Positions 1-7,542 of a stretch of 64,000 nt of DNA are shown in pieces (the first letter of the stretch is position 1; each line of letters starts with the position of its first letter). This DNA is from an uncultured Lachnospiraceae bacterium. Lineage in GTDB: Bacteria; Bacillota; Clostridia; Lachnospirales; Lachnospiraceae. The translations under genes were made by a program, and so were the position numbers. A model generated the notes under the pieces. That model was not told the DNA's origin, ran no database searches, and saw only the letters and a list, made by a program, of their open reading frames with translations. The stretch covers positions 62,001-126,000 of the forward strand of contig CANQNN010000005.1 of the NCBI GenBank assembly GCA_947625205.1. The letters run 5' to 3'.

Positions 1-187
1 CAACCGATTTCTGGAGGGGTTGGAGAGGCAGAGCCGCATGATGTTTGTGAGGAGGTACTGGTTTGCGGATTCTCTGACGGATATAGCGGAGCAGTTTCAT
101 ATCAGCGAGCGGAATGTTTCACTGCGGCTTGTGAGAGTCAGAAAGAAATTGAAGAAATATTTGGAGAAAGAAGGTATCTGGATATGA
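1..187 (+). CDS. RNA polymerase ECF sigma factor, C-terminal end (partial)
   Basis: The open frame enters from the left edge and ends at TGA 185-187. The visible ~61 residues look like sigma-70 region 4: a first helix, then a helix-turn-helix (LTDIAEQFHISERNVSLRL) and a basic tail that would contact the -35 element. The start and region 2 lie outside the window. The stop overlaps the next start as ATGA, so the two genes are translationally coupled, the usual layout for a sigma factor and its membrane anti-sigma factor. Which ECF subgroup it belongs to cannot be told from this fragment. Confidence 0.8.
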   Translation, partial: NRFLEGLERQSRMMFVRRYWFADSLTDIAEQFHISERNVSLRLVRVRKKLKKYLEKEGIWI

Positions 188-1125
188 ATAGAACACAGAT
201 TTCACAGGCGGTCAGTCAGATCGACCTTAAGTTCGTGCAGGAAGCCATGAAAACAGATCCCGTATCAATAGGAGAAAAAGGGAAAAATATATGGTGGCAT
301 AAGGGATATTATCGTATGGCGGCTGGCATTGGAATAGGGTTTTTAGCGGTTTCTCTGGCAACGGTAACGGCGTTTGCCGCAAGCGAGACATTCCGCAGGA
401 CGGTGATCTCTTTTCTGTATCCGCTTTACTCCACGGAGGAGATCAAAGAACTGGATCAGGGACACAGGACAGGCTCTTTTGATGAACAGGATACGCTGCT
501 GTCCTTCTTGGATCGCTTTAATACGGAAAAGCTGGAGTTCGGTGTCAAAGCGGAGAATGACGGCGGATATACTTATTCGATGGTATCGGATTCACCGGAT
601 ACGATTCTTGCCGTTGTGGATTGCAATATTACCGGCTATAAGCTGCTTGTGACAATGAATCGGCTTGCTTATGAAGACACAACGGGGGTCTGGCAGGTCA
701 TATCCTATCAGATGATTACAGAGCAGGAGGCATTCGGGATATTGGAAACCACACCGGAGTATTCCCCGTTGGTAATAGATGAGTCGGATGCAGGCGCGGG
801 TCCATCGGAGAGCGCTATCAAAACGGAGGGCTCCGATGCGGTAATATATCGGGCAACAGATAAGGAGAATATTGTTACCCTGACGGAAGAAGAAAGCGCA
901 CAGGTCTTGGAGCTTTTCGGGAAATATTCTGTGGCGGATACGATTACCGCCGTGGGACTACAGGACAGAGTGATCCGATATGAGGACATCATGTATGCCT
1001 TTTCGGAGGACGGAGTTGTGATCGTTATGGACGGAAAACAGATGAGCGCTCCCCGCGGCCAGATCGTATTGAAAACGGAAGATTTGGATGTCTTGACAGA
1101 GTTGTTCGACAGTTACGGGTTATAG
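184..1125 (+). CDS. Putative membrane anti-sigma factor / sigma-coupled sensor protein
   Basis: A 313-residue protein with a cytoplasmic N-terminus of ~44 residues, one transmembrane segment (about 45-66) and a ~245-residue extracytoplasmic domain. It overlaps the upstream sigma gene by 4 bp (ATGA). Single-pass proteins in this position usually bind the sigma factor through the N-terminal domain and release it on an envelope signal. That role is inferred from position and topology: no zinc-binding anti-sigma HxxxCxxC motif is visible in the N-terminus. The outer domain has no motif I recognise. Confidence 0.65.
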   Translation: MNRTQISQAVSQIDLKFVQEAMKTDPVSIGEKGKNIWWHKGYYRMAAGIGIGFLAVSLATVTAFAASETFRRTVISFLYPLYSTEEIKELDQGHRTGSFDEQDTLLSFLDRFNTEKLEFGVKAENDGGYTYSMVSDSPDTILAVVDCNITGYKLLVTMNRLAYEDTTGVWQVISYQMITEQEAFGILETTPEYSPLVIDESDAGAGPSESAIKTEGSDAVIYRATDKENIVTLTEEESAQVLELFGKYSVADTITAVGLQDRVIRYEDIMYAFSEDGVVIVMDGKQMSAPRGQIVLKTEDLDVLTELFDSYGL

Positions 1126-1286
1126 GTGCCAGCCATTCAAGCATTCTACAATATTTGGTATAAGCTCTGTAATCTTGCATTGTTCAAGTATGGGAATTAT
1201 AATTTTATTCTGTGGAGGTGTGCTTCATGGATCATATGACTTTACAGGAAAATTGACGGCAAAAAATGTTTAAATACTCAGTTCGA

Positions 1287-1308
1287 TTTCATACACACTC
1301 CATATTGG
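1287..1308 (+). promoter_or_regulatory. Putative response-regulator operator (direct repeat)
   Basis: Two half-sites, TTCATA (1288) and TCCATA (1299), lie 11 bp apart just upstream of the response-regulator gene. The same pair with the same spacing recurs at 3177/3188 before the ABC transporter genes. One helical turn between direct half-sites is typical of OmpR-family dimers, so the regulator at 1340 probably autoregulates here. This is inference from the shared pattern. Confidence 0.55.
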
Positions 1309-1339
1309 TCTGATAAACTTACCGAAAGGAGGTGTCTTT

Positions 1340-2005
1340 ATGGCTGCATTACTTATCGTGGAAGATGATAAACAGACGAATGAAGCTATATGTGAATACT
1401 TAAAGTCGGCAGGGCATAAAATTATTCCCGCCTATGACGGTGCTGAAGCACTACAACTTTGGGAGCAAGAGAATATTGACTTTGTTGTTTTAGATATTAT
1501 GCTTCCCAAAGTTACGGGACTTGCCGTTCTCCATGAAATACGGAAGAAAAGCGCTGTCCCTGTTCTTATGCTTACAGCTATTGAAGATGAATATACACAG
1601 ATAACAAGTTTTGATGAGCAGGCAGACGACTATATGACAAAGCCGTTTTCTATGGTTTTGCTTGGCAGACGTGTCACCGCGCTTTTGCGCAGAAGCGGAA
1701 AAAGCGTCCTATCAGACATAGTAACTTTCGGTGATGTGACTGTTGATTTTTCTGGTTACACGGCACAAGATGCTAACGGGAAAATTGATGTTACACCAAA
1801 AGAAATTGATTTACTGCGATTACTGATTGAACATAAGGGGTTGGTACTGACACGCTCACAAATACTTGATGATTTGTGGGGGATTGATACCCCGATCATC
1901 GACAGAACGATTGATACCTACATCAAGAATCTGCGGAAAAAGCTGCGGCTGGACTGTATTGTGACTGTCAAAGGAATTGGCTATAAGTATGAGGTGCAGG
2001 CATGA
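1340..2005 (+). CDS. OmpR/PhoB-family response regulator
   Basis: 221 residues. The receiver domain (about 1-115) has acidic residues D9/D10, phospho-acceptor D52 in VVLDIMLP and the conserved lysine in MTKPF (~101). A winged-helix DNA-binding domain fills about 125-221 (SQILDDLWG, RTIDTYIKNLRKKL, VKGIGYKYE). The strong SD AAAGGAGGTG fixes the start. The stop overlaps the kinase start by 4 bp. Together with the kinase and the downstream ABC ATPase/permease this is the layout of a peptide-antibiotic sensing and detoxification module. The ligand is unknown. Confidence 0.9.
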   Translation: MAALLIVEDDKQTNEAICEYLKSAGHKIIPAYDGAEALQLWEQENIDFVVLDIMLPKVTGLAVLHEIRKKSAVPVLMLTAIEDEYTQITSFDEQADDYMTKPFSMVLLGRRVTALLRRSGKSVLSDIVTFGDVTVDFSGYTAQDANGKIDVTPKEIDLLRLLIEHKGLVLTRSQILDDLWGIDTPIIDRTIDTYIKNLRKKLRLDCIVTVKGIGYKYEVQA

Positions 2006-3120
2006 AAAAATTGAAGCTATTTCCAAAAACCTTTTTATATACACTGGCTTTAATGGTATTTGTTGTTGTGATCGCCCATATTTTTATCTATCGGCTTGCG
2101 CCACAAAATGCTATGTCGATTACTTTGACTGATCCTATAGCGAATACTGTAGAAACAATTCCAGTTGATACAAACGAAGAAAAAATCGTCATGCAAGCCA
2201 TACAAGGTGCGTTGCCACTCTCACTTGTTTGCAGCTTGATTATTTCTATAATCTGTTCGTTCTTATTTTCAAAAGCGATTGTTACTCCCATCGAGCGCAT
2301 TTCTGCGTCTACTGAACAAATGATGAAATTAGACAGGGACGCTGCTTGCGATATTCATTCAAAAGATGAGATCGGCTTCCTTGCGCAAAATGTCAATGAC
2401 CTATATTCTAATCTCTTGTCCACGATTGAGCATTTAGAGCAGGAAAAAGACCGGGTTAGCGAAATGGAACGGGCAAAGGTGGATTTCTTGCGTGCAGCGT
2501 CCCACGAACTAAAAACTCCAATTACTGCTTTGAACGCTACCCTTGAAAACATGATTTTGGGAGTTGGGAAGTATCAGGACTATGCTGCCTATTTACCAGA
2601 GTGTAAAGAAATCGTGGAGCAGCTTTCCAGGATGATACATGAAATCTTGGAAACCTCTAAGTTGAACGGTGTAACAGAACAGCCAAAGACAGTTGATCTC
2701 TCTAAATTACTTAACGAACTATGCGAGCCGTACCAACTAATTGCGGCAGCACATAACATATCGTTTTCCGTTGATTTGCCGGATACCTTTTTGGTAACAC
2801 TTCCGATCAATTCGTTTAGTAAAGCGGTATCTAATATCCTTTCTAATGCTATCGCCTATACAGGAGCAGGAAAAACCGTTACCGTTTTTATGAACGGGCG
2901 CAGCCTTGTGATTGAAAATGAGTGCGTCCCCATAGCAAGCAACGACATTCCCCGATTATTTGAGCCTTTTTACCGCCCCGACTTTTCCAGAGATCGTGAG
3001 AGTGGCGGAAATGGGTTAGGGCTTTATTTCGTGGACACGCTCTTGACTTCCATGAATATTTCTTATTCTTTTGCTCCCATGAAATCCCCGCCGGGAATGT
3101 GTTTCACAATCAATCTCTAA
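2002..3120 (+). CDS. Two-component sensor histidine kinase
   Basis: 372 residues. Two transmembrane helices (about 11-31 and 70-90) flank a short ~38-residue outer loop. A HAMP-like linker follows, then HisKA with phospho-acceptor H168 in AASHELKTP and an HATPase_c domain with N-box (NILSNAIAY), acidic/F-box region (RLFEPFYRP) and G-box GGNGLGL. The small outer loop suggests it senses at or within the membrane, as kinases of the BceS/intramembrane-sensing class do. It is translationally coupled to the regulator gene by ATGA. The stop codon is followed at once by a terminator hairpin. Confidence 0.9.
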   Translation: MKKLKLFPKTFLYTLALMVFVVVIAHIFIYRLAPQNAMSITLTDPIANTVETIPVDTNEEKIVMQAIQGALPLSLVCSLIISIICSFLFSKAIVTPIERISASTEQMMKLDRDAACDIHSKDEIGFLAQNVNDLYSNLLSTIEHLEQEKDRVSEMERAKVDFLRAASHELKTPITALNATLENMILGVGKYQDYAAYLPECKEIVEQLSRMIHEILETSKLNGVTEQPKTVDLSKLLNELCEPYQLIAAAHNISFSVDLPDTFLVTLPINSFSKAVSNILSNAIAYTGAGKTVTVFMNGRSLVIENECVPIASNDIPRLFEPFYRPDFSRDRESGGNGLGLYFVDTLLTSMNISYSFAPMKSPPGMCFTINL

Positions 3121-3123
3121 ATG

Positions 3124-3150
3124 AAAAACTCCCTCTGTGGGGAGTTTTTT
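3124..3150 (+). terminator. Rho-independent terminator after the kinase gene
   Basis: The arm AAAAACTCCC and the arm GGGGAGTTTTTT form a stem with a 5-nt loop and a T run, 3 bp after the kinase stop. It separates the two-component genes from the ABC genes, which have their own operator. Confidence 0.85.
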
Positions 3151-3165
3151 CATGTCTGCGCAAAT

Positions 3166-3197
3166 TCCATATACATTTCATACCCATTCCATATTGG
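3166..3197 (+). promoter_or_regulatory. Putative triple-repeat operator for the ABC transporter genes
   Basis: Three half-sites TYCATA start at 3166, 3177 and 3188, exactly 11 bp apart. The last two and their flank (to 3197) match the site at 1287-1308 upstream of the regulator. The array sits about 55 bp before the ATPase start, where a transcription activator would bind. Regulation by the 1340 response regulator is inferred. Confidence 0.6.
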
Positions 3198-3251
3198 ATT
3201 GGTATCCTGCGGGTGTGTTCAGAAGAATAGCACAGGAATAAGGAGGCAACT

Positions 3252-4172
3252 ATGATTATGAATTATGTCCTTACAACAAACGCTTTGTCTAAAGAATACG
3301 GAGCATACAAAGCGTTGAACGCTGTTACCATGCACATTCCCAAAGGGGCGATCTATGGCTTTGTTGGGCAAAATGGTGCTGGCAAGACAACCTTAATTCG
3401 GCTGATATGCGGATTGCAGGCGGCTACTTCCGGTGAATATACGCTTTATGGGAGGAAAAATTCGGATAAGGATATCCACAAATCGCGCAGAAAAATGGGA
3501 GCTGTTGTAGAAACACCGTCCATTTATCTTGATATGACGGCAGAGGATAATCTCAAATTGCAGTACGATATTCTTGGCTTACCCTCTTACGGTGGACTGG
3601 CAGAACTATTGAAGCTGGTCGGCCTTGAAAATACCGGGAGAAAGAAAGCGAGGGACTTTTCACTCGGTATGCGGCAGCGGTTGGGAATTGCGGTCGCGCT
3701 TTGCGGCAGTCCTGATTTCTTGGTATTAGACGAGCCAATCAATGGTCTTGACCCGCAAGGCATTATTGAAATGCGGAAATTGATTTTGAAACTCAACCGT
3801 GAACATCAGATTACGGTATTGATTTCCAGTCACTTCCTTGATGAACTGTCAAAGCTGGCGACACATTACGGCTTTATTGATAATGGGCACATTGTTAAAG
3901 AGATTAGCGCCGAAGAACTGGACGCTGCTTGCCGAAAGTGTGTAAGTGTAGAAGTTACAAATGTAAAAATGCTTGCCTGCGTGCTTGACGGCATGGGTGT
4001 GAAATATGAAATTCTAAGTGACAGTTGTGCGGACATTTTTGCAAAGGTAAACATTTCCAAACTTACTCTTGCTCTTGCAAAGGAAAACTGCGAGATATTG
4101 TCGGTTCAAGAACATGATGAAAGCTTGGAAAATTATTTTGTCGGTTTAATAGGAGGTCACAAACATGAGTAA
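3252..4172 (+). CDS. ABC transporter ATP-binding protein (BcrA-like)
   Basis: 306 residues. Walker A GQNGAGKT is at 39-46, followed by a Q-loop region, an ABC signature degenerated to SLGMRQR, and Walker B FLVLDEPINGLD. A ~90-residue C-terminal extension follows, as in bacitracin- or lantibiotic-type exporter ATPases. The gene overlaps the permease start by 8 bp. With the preceding kinase/regulator it probably exports or detoxifies a membrane-active peptide, but the substrate cannot be read from sequence. ATG at 3252 has the SD AAGGAGG. Confidence 0.9.
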   Translation: MIMNYVLTTNALSKEYGAYKALNAVTMHIPKGAIYGFVGQNGAGKTTLIRLICGLQAATSGEYTLYGRKNSDKDIHKSRRKMGAVVETPSIYLDMTAEDNLKLQYDILGLPSYGGLAELLKLVGLENTGRKKARDFSLGMRQRLGIAVALCGSPDFLVLDEPINGLDPQGIIEMRKLILKLNREHQITVLISSHFLDELSKLATHYGFIDNGHIVKEISAEELDAACRKCVSVEVTNVKMLACVLDGMGVKYEILSDSCADIFAKVNISKLTLALAKENCEILSVQEHDESLENYFVGLIGGHKHE

Positions 4173-5004
4173 TTTATTACACTCTAATTTTTCTCGTCTG
4201 TGGAAAAACAAAATCTTTTGGCTTTGCATGGGCGGTATGTTTATATACGCTGTGGTCTATATGCTGAACGCCGGTCAAAAGACTTTTTCGTATGCTACTG
4301 GAGAGGCATACACCCTCGAAGATTACTATTTTCAATTTTTAATATATGCTGGCTTTTTCTTTGCCGTTGTTTCAAGTATGTTCTTAGGAACAGATTATAA
4401 CGACGGTACAATACGGAACAAATTGATCGTAGGACATACGCGAGCGAACGTATATCTTGCAAATCTGGTTGTGACTTTTGTTGCATCGCTGCTTATTATG
4501 TGTGCATGGTTTATTGGTGCATTTGTGGGCGTTCCAGCTCTTGGCTTTTTTACACTCAGCCCCGCTAACCTCGTAGGCTATTTTCTAATCTGCGTCTTGC
4601 TGGTGGCGGCATATTCCGCAATCAACACTTTTATAGCAATGCTTTCTTCTAACAAAACAATCACCGTTTTGATTTCTTTGGGACTAACAATCGGTATGTT
4701 ACTTTGTGCAAGTTTGCTTTATAACGCTTTGGAAGCGCCGGAAACGATAAATTTCTATGACGGTATATCAATAAGCGGAGTGACAGCGCCAGCGGGTGAA
4801 ACAGTGGCAAATCCTAACTACATCGGCGGAGTATTGCGCTCTATTTTTCAGATGTTACTTAATATTTTGCCAGCAGGTCAAAGCGTTAATGTGGCATTTC
4901 TACACGTTGAACACTACTATATTATGCTGCTTTCATCGGTAGCTGTTACAGTAGTTATAACCGCTTTTGGGATTGTGCTGTTTGGCAAGAAAGATTTGAA
5001 ATAA
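4165..5004 (+). CDS. ABC-2 type transporter permease
   Basis: 279 residues with about six transmembrane helices (first ~16-32, last ~250-272) and a short extracytoplasmic segment near 190-215. It pairs with the ATPase whose 3' end it overlaps. The SD AGGAGG precedes ATG 4165. Topology and pairing fit a BcrB/lantibiotic-immunity-type permease. Unlike BceB permeases it has no large extracellular domain. Confidence 0.85.
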   Translation: MSNLLHSNFSRLWKNKIFWLCMGGMFIYAVVYMLNAGQKTFSYATGEAYTLEDYYFQFLIYAGFFFAVVSSMFLGTDYNDGTIRNKLIVGHTRANVYLANLVVTFVASLLIMCAWFIGAFVGVPALGFFTLSPANLVGYFLICVLLVAAYSAINTFIAMLSSNKTITVLISLGLTIGMLLCASLLYNALEAPETINFYDGISISGVTAPAGETVANPNYIGGVLRSIFQMLLNILPAGQSVNVAFLHVEHYYIMLLSSVAVTVVITAFGIVLFGKKDLK

Positions 5005-5015
5005 TTCCCTAAGTA

Positions 5016-5174
5016 CGATGCAAGACTTTCACCGCTGGCAATACGAACATGATCGTAAGCCGTGGACTTGGGAACAGCATCATACCGATACGGTTTTATA
5101 ACAGACCGGAAGTTGTAGTAGTGGAGCTACAGGCAGTGGATTGTGTAAAGGGAGTGGTGGTTGTGGGAAAATAG
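5016..5174 (+). pseudogene. Relic of a calcineurin-like metallophosphoesterase (C-terminal end)
   Basis: With no start codon, frame 5016-5174 (stop TAG 5172-5174) encodes the characteristic tail GLGNSIIPIRFYNRPEVVV, preceded by NTNMIVSR. This is the conserved C-terminal strand region of YkuE/YaeI-type metallophosphoesterases. The metal-binding N-terminal two thirds are missing and the homology begins 12 bp after the permease stop, so the ABC module appears to have replaced the rest. The family call rests on motif memory. Confidence 0.65.
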
Positions 5175-5221
5175 TGATCCTGGAGGTAGGGGATGATGAG
5201 GAAGCATACAGTTATGTGCGG

Positions 5222-5262
5222 CGGCAGGGAGATTAACACCTCTCTGCCGTCATTTCTTTTTG
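5222..5262 (+). terminator. Hairpin terminator
   Basis: A 10-bp stem (CGGCAGGGAG with CTCTCTGCCG, one G-U pair) and an 8-nt loop, followed by a T-rich stretch. It closes the unit ending in the phosphoesterase relic. Confidence 0.8.
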
Positions 5263-5303
5263 GCTTTTATATGAACATTCTTGTGAAACTCTTGGCAATT
5301 TAA

Positions 5304-5345
5304 CTCTAATGTGTTAGAGTATATATGAACTCTAATAAATTAGAG
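5304..5345 (+). promoter_or_regulatory. Twin palindromic BlaI-type operators
   Basis: Two 16-bp palindromes, CTCTAATGTGTTAGAG (5304-5319) and CTCTAATAAATTAGAG (5330-5345), share the half-site CTCTAAT/TTAGAG and have centres 26 bp apart. They lie just upstream of, and touching, the SD of the BlaI-family gene. This is the expected autoregulatory site of that repressor and also controls the coupled M56 gene. The sequence differs from the staphylococcal TACA/TGTA operator. Confidence 0.75.
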
Positions 5346-5360
5346 GAAGGAGCGCTTACT

Positions 5361-5732
5361 ATGGATACGCCAAAGGTATTTGAAAGTGAATATCGTTTTT
5401 GCTTAATTTTGTGGGAGAATGAACCCGTTAAAAGCAGTAAACTTGTAGAGCTTTGCAAGGAGCAACTTGGTTGGAAACCCACCACCACTTACACTGTTAT
5501 CAAACGGTTATCTGAACGTGGGGTGTTAAAAAACGAAAAGACAGTTGTCACATCACTTGTCACTAAAGAACAAGTGCAAGTGGCAGAATTGAATGAAATG
5601 GTTGAGAAAACATTTGAGGGTTCATTGCCTGCCTTTATTGCAGCATTTACAAAACACCAAAAGATTTCTGATGCAGAAATTGATGCGGTTCAGCAAATGA
5701 TAGACCGCTTTAGGAAAGGAGAGTCAAAATGA
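5361..5732 (+). CDS. BlaI/MecI-family transcriptional repressor
   Basis: 123 residues. An N-terminal winged helix (SEYRFCLILWENEPVKSSKL, then TTTYTVIKRLSERGVL as recognition helix and wing) is followed by a C-terminal dimerisation helix pair. ATG 5361 with SD AGGAAGG is preferred over the in-frame ATG 5325, because the second operator palindrome (5330-5345) lies between them. The stop overlaps the M56 sensor gene (ATGA), the classic blaI-blaR1 arrangement. The repressor should be inactivated when the M56 protease signals. Confidence 0.9.
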   Translation: MDTPKVFESEYRFCLILWENEPVKSSKLVELCKEQLGWKPTTTYTVIKRLSERGVLKNEKTVVTSLVTKEQVQVAELNEMVEKTFEGSLPAFIAAFTKHQKISDAEIDAVQQMIDRFRKGESK

Positions 5733-7150
5733 GCGAATTCTTCTTAAACGTTGTGAATATGAGTATATCGGCAAGTTGGCTTGTACTTGCAGTATTGCTT
5801 TTGAGGTTATTGTTCAAAAAAGCACCAAAATGGATTACTGTACTTTTATGGGGGATTGTAGCAATCAGACTAATTTGCCCATTCTCTATTGAGAGTATGT
5901 TGAGCCTTATACCGAGTGCTGAAACAATTAGTCCGGAAATAATGATGGATAGAAATCCTGAAATCAATTCAGGTGTTCCTATCATCAATAATGTAGTAAA
6001 TCTAATTATTAGTGAATCGTTTACCCCCGATCCTTTAACAAGTGCAAATCCCTTGCAAATACTAATTCCTATTTTGTCAATTGTATGGGGTGTCGGTATT
6101 GTTGGAATGCTGATATATACTGTAATCAGTTATTTCAAAGTAAAGAGAAAAATTGGCACCGCTGTATTACTCCGTGATAACGTTTTTCAGAGTGAAAATG
6201 TTATTTCACCTTTTGTGCTTGGTATCTTCAAACCGAAGATTTATTTGCCGTTCAATATGAGCAAGCAGGACATATCCTACGTTATTGCACACGAGCAAGC
6301 ACATATTTGTCGCAAAGATTATTGGTGGAAACCGTTAGGTTTTCTTATCCTAACGATTCATTGGTTCAATCCTTTGATGTGGCTTGGTTATGTGGTGCTC
6401 TGCCGTGATATTGAGCTGGCTTGTGATGAAAAGGTCATTAAGGAACTGAATACTGAGCAGAAAGCTGATTATGCTCAAGCACTTTTATCTTGTAGCGTAA
6501 ATCGCCGTATGCTTGCGGCTTGTCCCCTTGCTTTTGGAGAGGTAGGTGTCAAGAATAGAGTGAAATCGGTGCTGAATTATAAAAAGCCCTCGTTTTGGAT
6601 TGTTGTTGCAGCGATTGTTGCAAGTGTTGCGGTAGCAGTATGTTTCTTGACAAATCCCAAAAGTGATTCAAGCGCATATGATATAAGTTATGTGTCGCAA
6701 CAAAGCAGCACTTCGGAGTTTGAGGGGCTGTCCATTGAAATCGTTTCCCTTGAAGCATCGTCACCTGTTCCTTACTTAACGGTACAATATATAAACGGCA
6801 GCCACGAGGACATTATTTACGGAGAAGAGTTTTATATCTACCGCTGGACGGGAGACGTTTGGGAAAATTGCCAAATTGACCCAAATTATGGTTGGGATGC
6901 CATTGGCTATTATATGAGCCCCGGCGCAAAAGATACTCATGTGTACAACTTAAACGGATTTATTATGAGTGAACCCGGCAAATACAGATTTGAGAAGGAT
7001 TTCTCCGTTGACGGAAAGCCCGAAACAAAGTATAAAGTATATATTGATTTTGAACTCACACACGATGTAGGTGGCGCAGATTCAAGCAATGTTCAAACTT
7101 TTGAATCCAAGGAAAATATTTATGAAAAGGTTGAAAACTATACTATTTAA
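5729..7150 (+). CDS. BlaR1/MecR1-type M56 membrane metallopeptidase
   Basis: 473 residues. N-terminal transmembrane helices (about 7-30, 37-55 and 110-130) precede the zinc-protease motif HEQAH at 188-192 on the cytoplasmic side. A further helix follows at ~290-308 and then a ~160-residue outer domain. That outer domain is not a penicillin-binding sensor: no SxxK/SxN/KTG set is visible. It resembles the small Ig-like domains common in Firmicute lipoproteins (VQYINGSHEDIIYGEEFYIY, then IGYYMSPGAKDTHVY). The protein probably cleaves the BlaI repressor when its outer domain senses an unknown envelope signal. Confidence 0.85.
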   Translation: MSEFFLNVVNMSISASWLVLAVLLLRLLFKKAPKWITVLLWGIVAIRLICPFSIESMLSLIPSAETISPEIMMDRNPEINSGVPIINNVVNLIISESFTPDPLTSANPLQILIPILSIVWGVGIVGMLIYTVISYFKVKRKIGTAVLLRDNVFQSENVISPFVLGIFKPKIYLPFNMSKQDISYVIAHEQAHICRKDYWWKPLGFLILTIHWFNPLMWLGYVVLCRDIELACDEKVIKELNTEQKADYAQALLSCSVNRRMLAACPLAFGEVGVKNRVKSVLNYKKPSFWIVVAAIVASVAVAVCFLTNPKSDSSAYDISYVSQQSSTSEFEGLSIEIVSLEASSPVPYLTVQYINGSHEDIIYGEEFYIYRWTGDVWENCQIDPNYGWDAIGYYMSPGAKDTHVYNLNGFIMSEPGKYRFEKDFSVDGKPETKYKVYIDFELTHDVGGADSSNVQTFESKENIYEKVENYTI

Positions 7151-7334
7151 TAACTGCAACAATTATTTGAATGTTTTACGTGCAATAGTCGTATTTGTTT
7201 TAGCAAGTGCTTTATATTGTTTTATTAATTTCATCTATGCCGTATTATTTGGAATAGCAGTGATGAAAGGCGTTTGTATTATAATAATCGGCGGCATAAC
7301 CATAGCGATTACTTTTCTTTGCAAACTAAATTAA
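7122..7334 (+). CDS. Small hydrophobic membrane protein (possible)
   Basis: A 70-residue frame starting at ATG 7122 behind AAGGAA, overlapping the last 29 bp of the M56 gene. Two predicted membrane helices (about 21-43 and 49-66) follow a basic N-terminus. I do not recognise a family. Coupling to the M56 gene suggests co-expression. It could be a decayed remnant, as codon use is AT-rich and there is no strong SD. Confidence 0.45.
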   Translation: MKRLKTILFNNCNNYLNVLRAIVVFVLASALYCFINFIYAVLFGIAVMKGVCIIIIGGITIAITFLCKLN

Positions 7335-7542
7335 TCTCTCCGGGTTTAATTCCTTGCAACTCTGCTGACGGCAACTGTAGATAAAGTGAGTATATGAATG
7401 CTGATATACTAAAAAGTTTAAAAAAAGGCGCCGATATATATTAAAATTGTACGATCAACAAATTGGCAGAAGCAACTGAGGCTAATGCTAAGAGCGGGCA
7501 ATAGAAACGGATTTCACAAAAACAAATCAAGGAGGATAAGCA

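Noticed and set aside
5361-7150. The BlaI/M56 pair considered as a beta-lactam resistance locus
   Set aside because: No beta-lactamase or PBP gene is adjacent and the M56 outer domain lacks penicillin-binding motifs.
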